Below are positions 36,752 to 45,867 of a stretch of 64,000 bases of DNA, piece by piece. Position 1 is the first letter of the stretch; every line of letters starts with the position of its first letter. Below the pieces are notes generated by a model. The model searched no databases. It was not told where the DNA came from and saw nothing but the letters and a program-made list of their open reading frames with translations. A program made the translations under genes and the position numbers. Origin of the DNA: Candidatus Gastranaerophilales bacterium (lineage in GTDB: Bacteria; Cyanobacteriota; Vampirovibrionia; Gastranaerophilales; Gastranaerophilaceae). The stretch is from contig CALUVR010000008.1 in NCBI GenBank assembly GCA_944324285.1, forward strand, positions 16,055-80,054, read 5' to 3'.

Positions 36752-36808
36752 ACATGGGATGTACATTCAAAATTTATTTGTGATAATATATTTTCGGAGA
36801 AAACCATT

Positions 36809-37600
36809 ATGCCGCAAAATTACGGAATAGCACTATTAATTACACTTTTAGCGGGACTCGCAACTGCAATCGGCGCCGGAATTGCGTTTGTTGTGAAACG
36901 TGACAATATGAAGGCGCTTTCAATAGGATTGGGGTTTTCTGCAGGTGTTATGATATTCTTGTCATTTGTGGATATTATTCCTTCTGCTGCGGATATGCTG
37001 AAAACCGTATTTCCGCATAAGTATAACTGGATTGTTTATGTAAGTTTTATTATTGGGCTTATTGTAGCAATTTTGATTGACTATTTTTTGCCGGATCACG
37101 TTGATGAAGACGAACTTATGAATCCTGATAAACCCGCTAAACACAATAGTATGATTAAGCACGCAGGGCTTTTGACGGCTGTCGCAATCTGTGTTCACAA
37201 TTTCCCTGAAGGTATGGCTACATTTATGACATCTACTCAGGATTTGACACTCGGGCTTTCAGTCGGGCTTGCGATTGCTATTCATAATATTCCTGAGGGT
37301 ATTGCTGTTGCGCTGCCTGTTTATCAGGCTACTGGAAAACGCCGTTATGCAATGCTGTATGCGGCTTTGTCCGGTATATCGGAACCTATTGGCGCAATTA
37401 TAGGAATGTTTCTTTTAAATCTTTTCCTTCCGCAGATGATGGTCGGTGCTTCTATGGCTGCGGTTGCGGGAATTATGATTTATATTTCTTTTGATACTCT
37501 TCTGCCGCTTGCAAAAGAGTACGGTAACTGGCACTTATCAATGATTGGAATTGTTTCGGGCATTCTTTTTATCTGGACAAGTCTTTTGCTTATGCCGTAA
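36809..37600 (+). CDS. zupT: Zinc transporter ZupT (ZIP family)
   Basis: A 263-residue membrane protein with eight predicted helices. The paired metal-binding motifs HNFPEG (helix 4) and HNIPEG (helix 5) are intact and there is an acidic loop DEDELMNPDK between. This is the ZupT type, which imports zinc and other divalent metals. GGAGA precedes the ATG. It is divergent from prfA. Confidence 0.95.
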   Translation: MPQNYGIALLITLLAGLATAIGAGIAFVVKRDNMKALSIGLGFSAGVMIFLSFVDIIPSAADMLKTVFPHKYNWIVYVSFIIGLIVAILIDYFLPDHVDEDELMNPDKPAKHNSMIKHAGLLTAVAICVHNFPEGMATFMTSTQDLTLGLSVGLAIAIHNIPEGIAVALPVYQATGKRRYAMLYAALSGISEPIGAIIGMFLLNLFLPQMMVGASMAAVAGIMIYISFDTLLPLAKEYGNWHLSMIGIVSGILFIWTSLLLMP

Positions 37601-38176
37601 GTGTGGTTTGATTGGAGTTTTTCTATTAATCGAAGTGAGAATTGTGCTGAGATTAATTATTGTTGAACTGTTCACCATTCACTACTTACCATTCACATAA
37701 AAAAGGCTGGATTGCTTCGGCTAAAGCCTCGCAATGACGTCAGGTTGATTCACTCTACGCGCGGGTAATGTCGGTTGTACATACTTGCCCAACTAAGTAC
37801 CTGTAGAACTGGTGAGGTGTACAAGAAAAACCCTCCGGCACTTTCGCGCCACCTCCCTTGCAAGGGAGGCAAAATTTCCGGATTGCACCTGCTTGGAGGA
37901 AATGTTACGTCATTCTGAGGGCGAAGCCCGAAAGAATACAGTTTTTGGAATATAAAGAGTGAAGAGAGAATTGTGATGAGATTAATTATTGTTGAACTAT
38001 TCACTACTCACCATTCACTTTTTTTTTAATGTTGGATTGCTTCGGCTAAAGCCTCGCAATGACATCTCAATCCTTCTCCCGTATGGATAAGAGAGAAAAG
38101 CTTCCGTTATTTCCACGTTCACTTATCACGTTTTTGCGCTATAATTCTTATTGGAATTTACTTATCCGGAGGAAGA
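37601..38176. repeat. Gap with dispersed repeat modules
   Basis: Two copies of GGCTGGATTGCTTCGGCTA or a close variant (37708 and 38032) are each preceded by a TTATTGTTGAAC...CACCATTCAC block. Between them are TTGCCCAACTAAG, AACCCTCCGGCAC...CCACCTCCCTTGC and TTCTGAGGGCGAAGCCCGAA modules. No gene is seen until the promoter region of the radical SAM gene. Confidence 0.7.
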
Positions 38177-39247
38177 ATGCCAAATTTATCCAACCTTTTT
38201 GATATCGGAAGAAATCTTTATGCAATGCCTTCATTCCTTTCTAATTCAGGGAAAGCCTTGGTACCTTTAAGATACTTTTTTGAACTTACCTACCGCTGCA
38301 ACCTACAATGCCCTTATTGTTATGTAGGGGATGACAGAAATAAGGAAGAACTTTCAACTGATGATTGGTTCAGGATTATTGACCAGATTCCTTTTTATTC
38401 TTTTGTTACGCTCGTCGGCGGAGAACCTCTGGTGCGGAAAGATTTTATTGATATTTTAATGAAAACCGCTAAAAAAACTCTCGGAAAACTTAATGTCGTT
38501 TCTAACGGGATTTTGATTAACGATGATATAATCGACGCCTTTATCAAAAGTAAAATGATGCTGTTATCGGTATCTCTTGACGGTTATGGCGAAAATCACG
38601 ACAAAAATCGCGCAAAAGCAGGCATTTGGGATAAGATTATGAACAATTTTGACAATCTGAATTCCCGTGAAAAACGTCCGATGGTTGATATTAAGACTAT
38701 CGTTCTTGAAAATAATCTTGACGACCTTGTAAAGCTTTACAAAATGTGTGATGACATGAAATTTAATTTCCTTTCAATTTCCTTTTTGCGTAATAATAAT
38801 CTGAAACAGAATTCTGTTCTTTTTGACAGTTTTGTACCGGAATTCAATGCAAATTATCCAATTCAAAAATATTTTGATATGGAACATTTTAAGGAAGTTT
38901 ATAGAGAACTGGAGAGTTTAAGCAAGAAATCAAAAGTTCAAATAAGGTTTTCGCCGAAGTTTGAATATTCTAAAGATCCGCTGAAAAAGATTGAAGAATT
39001 TTTTAATTATCCTGCAGATAAGCCTGTAGCGGAGATTTATAAACCTTGTATTTACCCGTATTCAAATATGATGATTACGCCATCGGGCGACGTTTACCCG
39101 TGTCTTTCGCAAAAAATCGGAAATGTTAAGGATATGAGTATAAAGGAAATTTTTAATCTTCCGCACTACAGATGTTTTCGTAAAAACCTGAAAGCCGCAA
39201 AAGTTTTCGGCGCCTGTCAGATGTGCTGTGAACTCTGTGTTAAGTAA
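38177..39247 (+). CDS. Radical SAM/SPASM domain protein
   Basis: The 356-residue enzyme has the radical SAM cluster motif CNLQCPYC (Cys41, Cys45, Cys48), the GGEPL segment, SVSLDG, and a C-terminal SPASM region (KPCIYPYSNMMITPSGDVYP onward) with six further cysteines, two near CLSQKIGN and four in CQMCCELC. Such enzymes modify peptides or assist cofactor maturation. GGAGGAAG precedes the ATG. No precursor peptide gene is evident. The stop abuts the convergent pseudopilin stop with no gap. Confidence 0.9.
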   Translation: MPNLSNLFDIGRNLYAMPSFLSNSGKALVPLRYFFELTYRCNLQCPYCYVGDDRNKEELSTDDWFRIIDQIPFYSFVTLVGGEPLVRKDFIDILMKTAKKTLGKLNVVSNGILINDDIIDAFIKSKMMLLSVSLDGYGENHDKNRAKAGIWDKIMNNFDNLNSREKRPMVDIKTIVLENNLDDLVKLYKMCDDMKFNFLSISFLRNNNLKQNSVLFDSFVPEFNANYPIQKYFDMEHFKEVYRELESLSKKSKVQIRFSPKFEYSKDPLKKIEEFFNYPADKPVAEIYKPCIYPYSNMMITPSGDVYPCLSQKIGNVKDMSIKEIFNLPHYRCFRKNLKAAKVFGACQMCCELCVK

Positions 39248-39928
39248 TTACCACGGGTAATCTTTTTCAAATTTCCAGCCGTCATATACAACAACAGCAA
39301 AACAACGTATCAGACCCCCTCCGCTAAATTTATGACTTTTGCAGTAGTCAAGCCACTCTCGTCTTGTTTTTGCAGGGTCACTAGAATCCAAAATCCCCTG
39401 CAATTCAGGTATTGCTAACTTTTTCCCGAACCACCAGAATTCAGCAATACTCCAGACGTCTTTTCCAACAACATTAGGGGGCGCTGAACAGTTTAAATCT
39501 ATATTAAATGTATAATACATATTATTCGACCAGGGAATGAGGCAAATTCCATCTACACTTCCTATAGTTTCTGTCCCAAATGGCGACATTAACTGTGAAA
39601 AGTTTGTATCTTCACCGTTAAAATTACGGACTGTGTATAGTTTTCTTGTTATATATTTAACTTTTAAATAAGGTTCATAATACTTTTTAAAAAATCCAAT
39701 GGGAGTGATATCAGAGTTGTGCGGATAATCCCAATATTCAGAAGGTCCGAAATCATTTTCTGCAGCTATATGTGCATTAGAAAGTAATGTCCAGATTTTC
39801 TTTAACTTGGTTATTGTCACTAGTTTTTCGTATTTTTTGACAATAGCAGGCAAAGTCATCGCTGCCACAATCCCTATTATCCCCAGAGTTATGAGCACTT
39901 CCGCAAGCGTAAAAGCCCTTATTTTCAT
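39248..39928 (-). CDS. Type IV pseudopilin-like protein (module 3)
   Basis: The 226-residue product starts MKIRAFTLAEVLITLGIIG, with cleavage expected after Ala5. It contains a short DLNCSAPPNVVGKDVW strand in the place of the Asp-rich loop, and ends CFAVVVYDGWKFEKDYPW, nearly the same tail as module 2. GAGGAAA precedes the ATG. It is divergent from a 78-residue XRE gene. Confidence 0.9.
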   Translation of the reverse strand: MKIRAFTLAEVLITLGIIGIVAAMTLPAIVKKYEKLVTITKLKKIWTLLSNAHIAAENDFGPSEYWDYPHNSDITPIGFFKKYYEPYLKVKYITRKLYTVRNFNGEDTNFSQLMSPFGTETIGSVDGICLIPWSNNMYYTFNIDLNCSAPPNVVGKDVWSIAEFWWFGKKLAIPELQGILDSSDPAKTRREWLDYCKSHKFSGGGLIRCFAVVVYDGWKFEKDYPW

Positions 39929-40026
39929 AGTTATTTCCTCATTATAGTTAATAATATATTACTATAGTAGTTATAAAGCTACTATAGAAAATAGTAAGAA
40001 ATTTGTCAATCATATAAAATTAAAAA
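39929..40026. promoter_or_regulatory. Divergent control region of pilin/XRE module 3
   Basis: CTATAGTAG (39962-39970) and CTACTATAG (39979-39987) form a nine-base inverted repeat with an eight-base spacer. Further TTACTAT and ATAGTAA half-sites flank it. TATAAA (40013-40018) ends eight bases before the XRE ATG. Confidence 0.6.
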
Positions 40027-40263
40027 ATGCAGAAGGATGATTTTCTTAAAGAGCTTGGGTTTGCAATCAAGATGAAGCGAATGCGGCAGAAAATTTCGCA
40101 AGAAAAGCTTGCGGAACTTGCAGATTGCAGTCTTTCTTATATCGGTTTTGTTGAGCGCGGCGAAAAAAGTATTTCTTTATATAATTTTTTAAAGGTGGCT
40201 GCCGCGTTGGATTTAGAAGTAGGGGATTTTTTGAAAAAATTCTTGTTGAACTCTTCGTCTTAA
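40027..40263 (+). CDS. Small XRE-type helix-turn-helix regulator (module 3)
   Basis: The 78-residue protein is a single HTH_3 domain (IKMKRMRQKISQEKLAELAD, then CSLSYIGFVERGEKSISLYN) with a short hydrophobic tail. No ribosome binding site; a TATAAA box ends eight bases before the ATG. Likely autoregulator and repressor of the divergent pseudopilin. Confidence 0.88.
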   Translation: MQKDDFLKELGFAIKMKRMRQKISQEKLAELADCSLSYIGFVERGEKSISLYNFLKVAAALDLEVGDFLKKFLLNSSS

Positions 40264-40640
40264 TGTTTTTTTATGAAGAACTTATTTGAAATGTGAATGG
40301 TGAGGAGTGAATGGTGAAGGGTTCAACAAGAATTAGTTTCATCACGCTTCACACATATCTCTTCACATTCCAAAAGCTGGATTCTTTCGGGCTTCGCCCT
40401 CAGAATGACGTAACATTTTACCTTAGTATTTTAGTTGGGCAGGTATGCCCAACCGACATTACCGACATTACCTGCGCGTAGAGTGAATTCACCTGACGTC
40501 ATTGCGAGCGATAGCGAAGCAATCCAGCCTTTTAACACGTGAAGTGTGAAGTGACTAATTTTTTATTGAACCTTTCACTCCTCACCACTCACTATTCACC
40601 TTATTGAACTTATCGTCTTATCATCCTAACGTCTTAACAT
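40264..40640. repeat. Gap with dispersed repeat modules
   Basis: Holds GTGAATGGTGAGGAGTGAA words, a TTCTTTCGGGCTTCGCCCTCAG block, TTGGGCAGGTATGCCCAA (an inverted repeat), CATTGCGAGCGATAGCGAAG running into CAATCCAGCC, then CACTCCTCACCACTCAC and CTTATCATCCTAACGTCTTA. No gene. Confidence 0.7.
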
Positions 40641-40671
40641 CTTTTACCCTTAGTGCCCCGGGGAAAGCTTA

Positions 40672-40730
40672 CCCATGAAAACATGGGGACATTTTCATGG
40701 CGATGAAAATGGCGTCTTTTTTTATTTTTG
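40672..40730 (+). other. Two stacked hairpins with T-rich tail ahead of the phage-like cluster
   Basis: CCCATG / CATGGG (40672-40687) is followed by ATTTTCAT / ATGAAAAT (40691-40710) and then T7-A-T5. The last hairpin is six bases from the T-run, so it is a weak terminator or an attenuator-like leader. It does not match a riboswitch class I can recognise. Confidence 0.4.
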
Positions 40731-40820
40731 AAATACGTTATACTGAATATGTAATCGGTTAAGGCTCACGCCCTTTGATGGCAAAGCTGTTTGCCGAACA
40801 AGACTCAGGGAAGAGGTTTT

Positions 40821-41213
40821 GTGTCTATGGGATATATACATTGCTGCGGCGCGCTGCATAAGACAAGGTCTTATTGTCTTGTACCGCAGGAAAACTTTCG
40901 GCTGTGTGAACTTGATGTTCTGAAAAAATGTCCTGTTTGCGGACATTTTGTTGTACAGCTTACCAGAGTAAGCATTGATGACAAGATTTCTACAGTAAGA
41001 AAGATTAATGCAAAAGCAAAAAAATTTTTTCAGTCCTTACAAAAATTTATTCTGTATGAAGAAGTCCCGCCAAAAACTCCGAGGTTCGGACAGGGAACTT
41101 TTTATCTATATTATAACGAATTCGGCGTTAAAAAAAGATGCTATTCAAATCTAAGTACCTTAAAAATCGGTCTGTATGAAAATAAAAATTTAAATAATCT
41201 ACCATCCTTTTAA
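40821..41213 (+). CDS. Zinc-ribbon-like protein
   Basis: The protein has about 130 residues. It begins (V)SMGYIHCCGALHKTRS, and has paired cysteines (CC near residue 8, C-x-L-V near 21, CPVCGHF near 41-45) that could hold zinc, followed by a helical stretch with ISTVRKINAKAKKFFQSLQK. AGAGG lies five bases before a GTG at 40821; the ATG at 40827 is the other option. Unrecognised family. It opens the phage-like cluster and ends at an intrinsic terminator, so it is a separate transcript. Confidence 0.65.
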   Translation: MSMGYIHCCGALHKTRSYCLVPQENFRLCELDVLKKCPVCGHFVVQLTRVSIDDKISTVRKINAKAKKFFQSLQKFILYEEVPPKTPRFGQGTFYLYYNEFGVKKRCYSNLSTLKIGLYENKNLNNLPSF

Positions 41214-41229
41214 ATTATCTTGACTCTCT

Positions 41230-41257
41230 GCGGGATGAAATTATTTCATCCCTTTTT
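41230..41257 (+). terminator. Intrinsic terminator after the zinc-ribbon-like gene
   Basis: GGGATGAAA / TTTCATCCC with a two- or three-base loop, followed by T5. Confidence 0.88.
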
Positions 41258-41292
41258 ATTAAAAAATTTTTAATAAGGAATTATTATTAAAA

Positions 41293-41310
41293 AAATAACC
41301 ATACGGCTAT
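41293..41310 (+). repeat. Left copy of an 18-bp inverted repeat flanking the phage-like genes
   Basis: AAATAACCATACGGCTAT occurs here and, as its exact complement, at 51719-51736 just upstream of the large terminase gene. The copies are 10.4 kb apart and enclose the lysis, head and packaging genes except the large terminase. Confidence 0.65.
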
Positions 41311-41376
41311 TTTGCTTCGGGTATTATTTAATTTATAAACCACAATAGCTGAAATAAAATCAGTAAGGAAGAGAAA

Positions 41377-41595
41377 ATGTCTTTAACACCAAAGGAAATA
41401 AATGTTATAACTTTGGTAGCATTGGGTTTTTCGGATAAAGAGATAGGGCTGAAACTCAGGATTTCTTATGCAACCGTAAGGGATTACATTGATAAAATCG
41501 TTTTGAAAATGCATGCTAGAAACAGAACCCATGCGGCATTGTTATACGCAAAATATAATCTTGAGTGGTTAGTTTCCATTCGGGAGATTAAATAA
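41377..41595 (+). CDS. LuxR-type helix-turn-helix protein, HTH only
   Basis: The 72-residue protein is a GerE/LuxR HTH domain and nothing more: LTPKEINVITLVALGFSDKE, then IGLKLRISYATVRDYIDKIV. No receiver or ligand domain is attached. GGAAGAG precedes the ATG. It is 10 bases before the amidase gene and probably the first gene of the phage-like operon, so it is the best candidate for its transcriptional activator. Confidence 0.88.
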   Translation: MSLTPKEINVITLVALGFSDKEIGLKLRISYATVRDYIDKIVLKMHARNRTHAALLYAKYNLEWLVSIREIK

Positions 41596-41605
41596 TCGGA
41601 GTGCT

Positions 41606-42103
41606 ATGAAAAGAATCATTATTCACTGGACGGCAGGATTGTATTATCCGTCGGACCACGAAAAAAAATGTTACCATTTTTTGGTTGACAAGGATGGTAA
41701 TATTCATAAAGGTGTTTTTAAGCCTGAAAATAATCTGAGGTGTATAAACGGATATTATGCCGCGCATACCGGCGGCGGAAATACAAGTTCCATCGGAGTT
41801 GCCATGTGTGCTATGGCAGGGTTTAAAAATAGTAAAAACTGCGGAGATTATCCTATCACGAAAAAGCAGTTTGAAGCGTGCATGGAACTCTGTGCAAAAT
41901 TGTCAATTAATTACGATATTCCGGTTAATCCAAACACTATTTTGACACATTATGAATTCGGTATGAAACATCCATCCACATCAAGCGCCGGAAAAATCGA
42001 TATAATCTTTATCCCGCCATACCCGTGGGTCGATAGACTTGATGCCGGTAAATTTATCAGAGCAAAAATTAAGTGGTACAAGGAAAAATTACAAGGAGAA
42101 TAA
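41606..42103 (+). CDS. N-acetylmuramoyl-L-alanine amidase (phage endolysin type)
   Basis: The 165-residue protein matches the Amidase_2/PGRP fold: IIIHWTAG with the first zinc His, AAHTGGGNTSSIGVAMC, then ILTHYEFG with the second His and GKIDI near the third ligand region. It cleaves the bond between muramic acid and the stem peptide. No signal peptide, so release would depend on a holin. It lies directly upstream of the tail protein gene. Confidence 0.87.
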   Translation: MKRIIIHWTAGLYYPSDHEKKCYHFLVDKDGNIHKGVFKPENNLRCINGYYAAHTGGGNTSSIGVAMCAMAGFKNSKNCGDYPITKKQFEACMELCAKLSINYDIPVNPNTILTHYEFGMKHPSTSSAGKIDIIFIPPYPWVDRLDAGKFIRAKIKWYKEKLQGE

Positions 42104-42106
42104 TCT

Positions 42107-43627
42107 ATGGAAGTTTCCTACTATAACCTGTCAGGCGGTATTAATCAGGCTTTGACAAAAACTGAACTCGGAAGTGATACAAAAAAACTTTACTGGACGG
42201 ATTCGGAAAATGTTGAAATTCTGCAAAACCGCGGAATTATAAAACAAAACGGCAACACTGTTTTTCTTGAACTTCCAGTCAATGAAGCGATAACAGGAAT
42301 GTTCGAAATGCGTAGCGGTACGCGCTTAAAACTTGTTATTACTACAATTTCCGGTAAAATTTATATTTATAATTACCAGAGTCAGGTTTTGACTAAGCTT
42401 GATAAAACTATAACCGGTTCTAATCCTGTTTTTGCCGCATTTTTAGACGGAGTGTTAGTCTCAAGCAAATCGGACGCATTGTTTTATATCAAAAATAATG
42501 ACAGTAACGAGGTTGTCGACTGTAATCTTACAGATGAGAGAGATGAGCCGGTTTGTAGTGATGTAATCTGTGTATATAACGGTCGTGTATGGATCGCTTC
42601 GGGGGCTGTTATTTATTATTCAGCTCTTGGAACTTATGATGATTTTACAACAACCAGAGATGCCGGTTATATCAGAAATTTCCATACTAATACCGATGAA
42701 ATTACAGCACTAAAAACTTATAAAGATTATCTCGCAATCTATAAAAAATCAGAAGTTTATCTTCTGACAGGTATGAGCGAAGATGATTTTGCCATTGTTC
42801 CTTTTGCCAATAAAGGTGCGTATTCCCCGAAAAGTATTGTTAATGTTGAAAATAAACAGTACTTTTTAAATACGGGTATTTTTGCGCTGGAGCAGGTCGG
42901 AGAATTAAACCAGATACAATTGGGGTCTGAAATCTCAAAAAATATAACAGAAGAATTTAAAAGTTTTAATAAAGTCAGAATGTCAGAGGCAATCAGCCTT
43001 CATTACGAAAACAGAAATCAGGTCTGGTATTTTCTTCCATACTCTGATGATGATTATTTCCATACAATCTGGATAAACGATTATGTAAATAAATCGTGGT
43101 ACAAAAGGGTTGTTCCGCAGAATATTACATGTGCGTGTATGTTTAACGATTACATAATCAGCGCGGATTCTGACGGTAAAATCTACCGGGAAGATTACGG
43201 CAGTACATTCGCCGGAGAACCTATAAAATTTATGTGGAAATCTCCGTTTTTGGCGCTCGGTTCAATACATCACAGAAAACTTATTGATGAATTTTATTTT
43301 ATTCTGGATGAATCTTATGATAATAATTTTGATTTTACTGTCTACAAAGACTATGACAGCGAGTATCCTGACGATGCCGAGAAAATTTATTCAATGCATT
43401 ACGACCATTTAATGTGGGCGGATGATAATACGCCGGATTCACTTCCGTGTCACTGGGCAAAGGATGATGAAAATGTACCTATATGGCCGATAAATGCTGA
43501 TACACTTGAAAAAGCCGAAATTTCCGAATCCAATTACTCCGTTCAATTATGCATAAGCGGCGAAGCTTCTGATGAATCCTGTGCGATTATCGGGCTTCAG
43601 TTCCGCGAAATCTATAACGATGACTAA
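42107..43627 (+). CDS. Phage tail/head-completion beta-propeller-like protein
   Basis: The 506-residue protein starts EVSYYNLSGGINQALTKTEL, and has repeated beta-strand blocks (KLVITTISGKIYIYN, VCVYNGRVWIASGAVIYYS, LAIYKKSEVYLLTG, KQYFLNTGIFALEQVG). This pattern is seen in podovirus proteins that plug the portal or form the tail nozzle (P22 gp10 or T7 gp12-like). That family link is by architecture only. ACAAGGAGAA precedes the ATG. It lies three bases after the amidase gene. Confidence 0.65.
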   Translation: MEVSYYNLSGGINQALTKTELGSDTKKLYWTDSENVEILQNRGIIKQNGNTVFLELPVNEAITGMFEMRSGTRLKLVITTISGKIYIYNYQSQVLTKLDKTITGSNPVFAAFLDGVLVSSKSDALFYIKNNDSNEVVDCNLTDERDEPVCSDVICVYNGRVWIASGAVIYYSALGTYDDFTTTRDAGYIRNFHTNTDEITALKTYKDYLAIYKKSEVYLLTGMSEDDFAIVPFANKGAYSPKSIVNVENKQYFLNTGIFALEQVGELNQIQLGSEISKNITEEFKSFNKVRMSEAISLHYENRNQVWYFLPYSDDDYFHTIWINDYVNKSWYKRVVPQNITCACMFNDYIISADSDGKIYREDYGSTFAGEPIKFMWKSPFLALGSIHHRKLIDEFYFILDESYDNNFDFTVYKDYDSEYPDDAEKIYSMHYDHLMWADDNTPDSLPCHWAKDDENVPIWPINADTLEKAEISESNYSVQLCISGEASDESCAIIGLQFREIYNDD

Positions 43628-43907
43628 GGCACCACTCTTAATTATTTGGAATAATTCAGATAAATGCAGGCGCAGTATCCCTTGCTCGTTACCGCCTTTT
43701 TTAAAGGAGGTGGCGTGTATACGCCGGAGGATTTTTAAAACCCTCCGTCACTGCGTGACACCTCCCTTAACTAAGGGAGGTGTGCGCTATCGAAGTTCTT
43801 CCGTTATCTCGGCAGAAAACTCGTTGGTTAGGCGTGCCGTGAGCTGTTGCTATATGGATTATTCCAAAAACTTTTTATTATAAATCTAACAGAAAGGACA
43901 AAAAATC
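43628..43907. repeat. Gap with CCTCC/GGAGG repeat modules inside the phage-like cluster
   Basis: It contains AAAGGAGGTGGCGTGTATAC, CCGGAGGATTTTTAAAACCC and CACCTCCCTTAACTAAGGGA, members of the chromosomal CCTCCNNCACT module, here between two virion genes. The frame across it is repeat-derived. AGAAAGGAC at the end serves the capsid gene. Confidence 0.7.
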
Positions 43908-44834
43908 ATGAGCACAAACACATCAAATTCTTACTCTGCTTTTATCCCTGAAATCTGGAGCCAGAAATTGAATTCAATGCTTCAGAAAGAATGCGTTATG
44001 CTTCAGTGCGTAAACAGAAACTGGGAAGGCGAAATCAAAAATCAGGGCGATTCCGTAAAAATTATTACCCCGGCAGCCGTAAGCGTTGCAACAGTCGGAA
44101 GCGGTAATATTACTTATGATGAATTAGAACCGACTGCGACCGATTTGATTATTGATCAGAAAAAATTCTTCGCATTCAAAATTAATGACGTGGCACAGGT
44201 TCAATCTAATACCGATATTATGGAAGCACACCTTGAAAACGCTAAAAAAGCCATTGAAGAAGTTCAGGACGCTTACCTTTTATCCCAGCATGCTTATGTT
44301 GATTCTGCAAACGTTGTCGGGTCTGATTCTTCTCCGATTACTCTTGATAAAACAACAATTTATTCTCAGTTTGTAAAACTTGCATTATGTTTAAAAAATT
44401 CAAACGCGGTATCTGCGACAAAACGTCCTTGGGTTGTGATTAACCCGACAATTGAATCTTACCTGCTGCAAAGTTCGGAATTCATCGGCGCACATAACGT
44501 TGCCGATGAAACTTTGAGAGAAGGTGCAATCGGAAGAATTGCGGGCATGGATGTTCTTGTCAGCACAAACTTGACGGATGTATCAGGCAAATACTATGTT
44601 CTTGCAGGTACAAACGACGCTATTACGTTTGCATCACAATTAGCAAAAATTGAAAGCTTACGCGATAAAGACAGTTTTTCTGATTTAATCAGAGGCTTAT
44701 ATTTGTACGGTGCAAAAACAGTTCAGCCGAAAGCACTTGCAAAAATGATTGTAAAATCAAATGAAACAACAGTGCCGACCTCTCCGACAGAACCTACGGA
44801 ACCGACTGAGGCAACAGAACCTACAGGTGCATAA
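43908..44834 (+). CDS. Major capsid protein (P22 coat/HK97-like)
   Basis: The 308-residue protein has the look of a P22-type coat protein: SYSAFIPEIWSQKLNSMLQK, NRNWEGEIKNQGDSVKIITP, DYxx-type core with FFAFKINDVAQVQSN, RPWVVINPTIESYLLQ, GRIAGMDVLVSTNL and YLYGAKTVQPKALAKM. The C-terminal 20 residues are a Pro-Thr-Glu repeat, unlike the core and perhaps surface exposed. AGAAAGGAC precedes the ATG. A long terminator-like stem follows. Confidence 0.85.
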   Translation: MSTNTSNSYSAFIPEIWSQKLNSMLQKECVMLQCVNRNWEGEIKNQGDSVKIITPAAVSVATVGSGNITYDELEPTATDLIIDQKKFFAFKINDVAQVQSNTDIMEAHLENAKKAIEEVQDAYLLSQHAYVDSANVVGSDSSPITLDKTTIYSQFVKLALCLKNSNAVSATKRPWVVINPTIESYLLQSSEFIGAHNVADETLREGAIGRIAGMDVLVSTNLTDVSGKYYVLAGTNDAITFASQLAKIESLRDKDSFSDLIRGLYLYGAKTVQPKALAKMIVKSNETTVPTSPTEPTEPTEATEPTGA

Positions 44835-44867
44835 TCTCAAGCCTTTGTGAACCCCCTAAAAAGTACC

Positions 44868-44937
44868 TTTAAATCTTTATAAAAACTCTTTTTTTTCTGT
44901 ATCTTGCAGATTCGAGCGGTTTAAGGGTACTTTTTTA
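44868..44937 (+). terminator. Long-stem terminator after the capsid gene
   Basis: AAAAAGTACCTTTAAA pairs with TTTAAGGGTACTTTTTT (one mismatch) around a loop of about 36 bases that is itself T-rich. The final T-run follows the stem. Confidence 0.65.
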
Positions 44938-44950
44938 AGAAAGGATAAAT

Positions 44951-45211
44951 ATGTTCAAACACTTAAAAGATGCAATTAAACAGTTAGCGCAAAGTGCGGT
45001 TGCAATAGCGGAAAAAGCGCTCGGAAGTTCCAAAGGTCAGGAGAAAAAGAAAATGGCAATTGAATACGTTACCTCAAAACTTCCGGTACCTGCAATTTTC
45101 CGCAGCTTTATTGCAATCCTTTTGTCAGGATTTATTGACGATTCAATTGAATTCGCCGTTGACTATATGAATTCATTGAAGCAAAAAACAAATGGAGAAA
45201 CTTATGAATAA
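44951..45211 (+). CDS. Holin-like small protein
   Basis: An 86-residue protein with an amphipathic N-terminal helix (KHLKDAIKQLAQSAVAIAEKAL), a basic patch KKKMAIEYVTSKL and a hydrophobic stretch PAIFRSFIAILLSGFIDDSI. The pattern resembles LLH-type holins, which time lysis. AAAGGATA precedes the ATG. Its last codons overlap the start of the next gene by eight bases. Confidence 0.6.
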   Translation: MFKHLKDAIKQLAQSAVAIAEKALGSSKGQEKKKMAIEYVTSKLPVPAIFRSFIAILLSGFIDDSIEFAVDYMNSLKQKTNGETYE

Positions 45212-45854
45212 TCAAAATATGACAAGTAATTTTAACAGGGGATTATCTTCTGCCGATAATCGTCAAATCCCGCAGCAGACAGGGAATTTACAAAACCAAC
45301 CTCTGACGTATGATGTACAAAGTATTGTCTTACACGATATCCGCAAGATTCAACAGCTTGTAGATAGCGGTGTTATAGACAATACGCAAGGACAATATTT
45401 AGTGAACTATGTAATAAATAAGGCGTATGACATGGTGAACAACCAAAACAGAGGTGATGCCCAAATTCAGCCGAAACCTGATGCATTTGCAGAATTTGAG
45501 GCTGAACATTCCGGATTTTTTAATAAAGACGGCAGGGCAGAGGTTTTGGATTACCTTAAACGTTCAGGCTTTGACGGTGATAAGGAAGAAATTTCCTTAA
45601 TATCTCAAATGATTGAAAAGCTTGAAAACGGTGCAATCGAGAGATATTTAAAACAAACCGCTCACGAAAAGACATTAAATGACGAAAACGAAATCGCAAA
45701 ACAGAGATTACGTGCAAATGCGCAAAACTCCAATTTTGACGATCTGAAAACAAGGGCTTTCACCCGTGAGCAAATCGGCAAAATGAGTGGTGCAGAATTT
45801 GCAAAGTATGAAAAAGCAATTATGGAACAGCTCCGTAAAGGCTTGATTAAATAA
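45204..45854 (+). CDS. Scaffolding-like protein
   Basis: The 216-residue protein is hydrophilic and helical. It has a Gln/Asn-rich N-terminus, a FAEFEAEHSGFFNKDGRAEV segment common in phage scaffolds, and a basic C-terminal helix (GAEFAKYEKAIMEQLRKGLIK). Scaffolds guide capsid shell assembly and are often next to the coat gene. GGAG is six bases before the ATG at 45204, which I prefer to the in-frame ATG at 45192. Confidence 0.7.
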   Translation: MNNQNMTSNFNRGLSSADNRQIPQQTGNLQNQPLTYDVQSIVLHDIRKIQQLVDSGVIDNTQGQYLVNYVINKAYDMVNNQNRGDAQIQPKPDAFAEFEAEHSGFFNKDGRAEVLDYLKRSGFDGDKEEISLISQMIEKLENGAIERYLKQTAHEKTLNDENEIAKQRLRANAQNSNFDDLKTRAFTREQIGKMSGAEFAKYEKAIMEQLRKGLIK

Positions 45855-45867
45855 TTGCGCAAATTAT

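Noticed and set aside
40650..40730. Riboswitch upstream of the zinc-ribbon gene
   Set aside because: Hairpins are present but I can match no known aptamer core, and the T-run is displaced; kept only as a structured region.
43572..43883. Open frame of 103 codons between propeller and capsid genes
   Set aside because: It overlaps the propeller gene end and then consists of CCTCC/GGAGG repeat modules.
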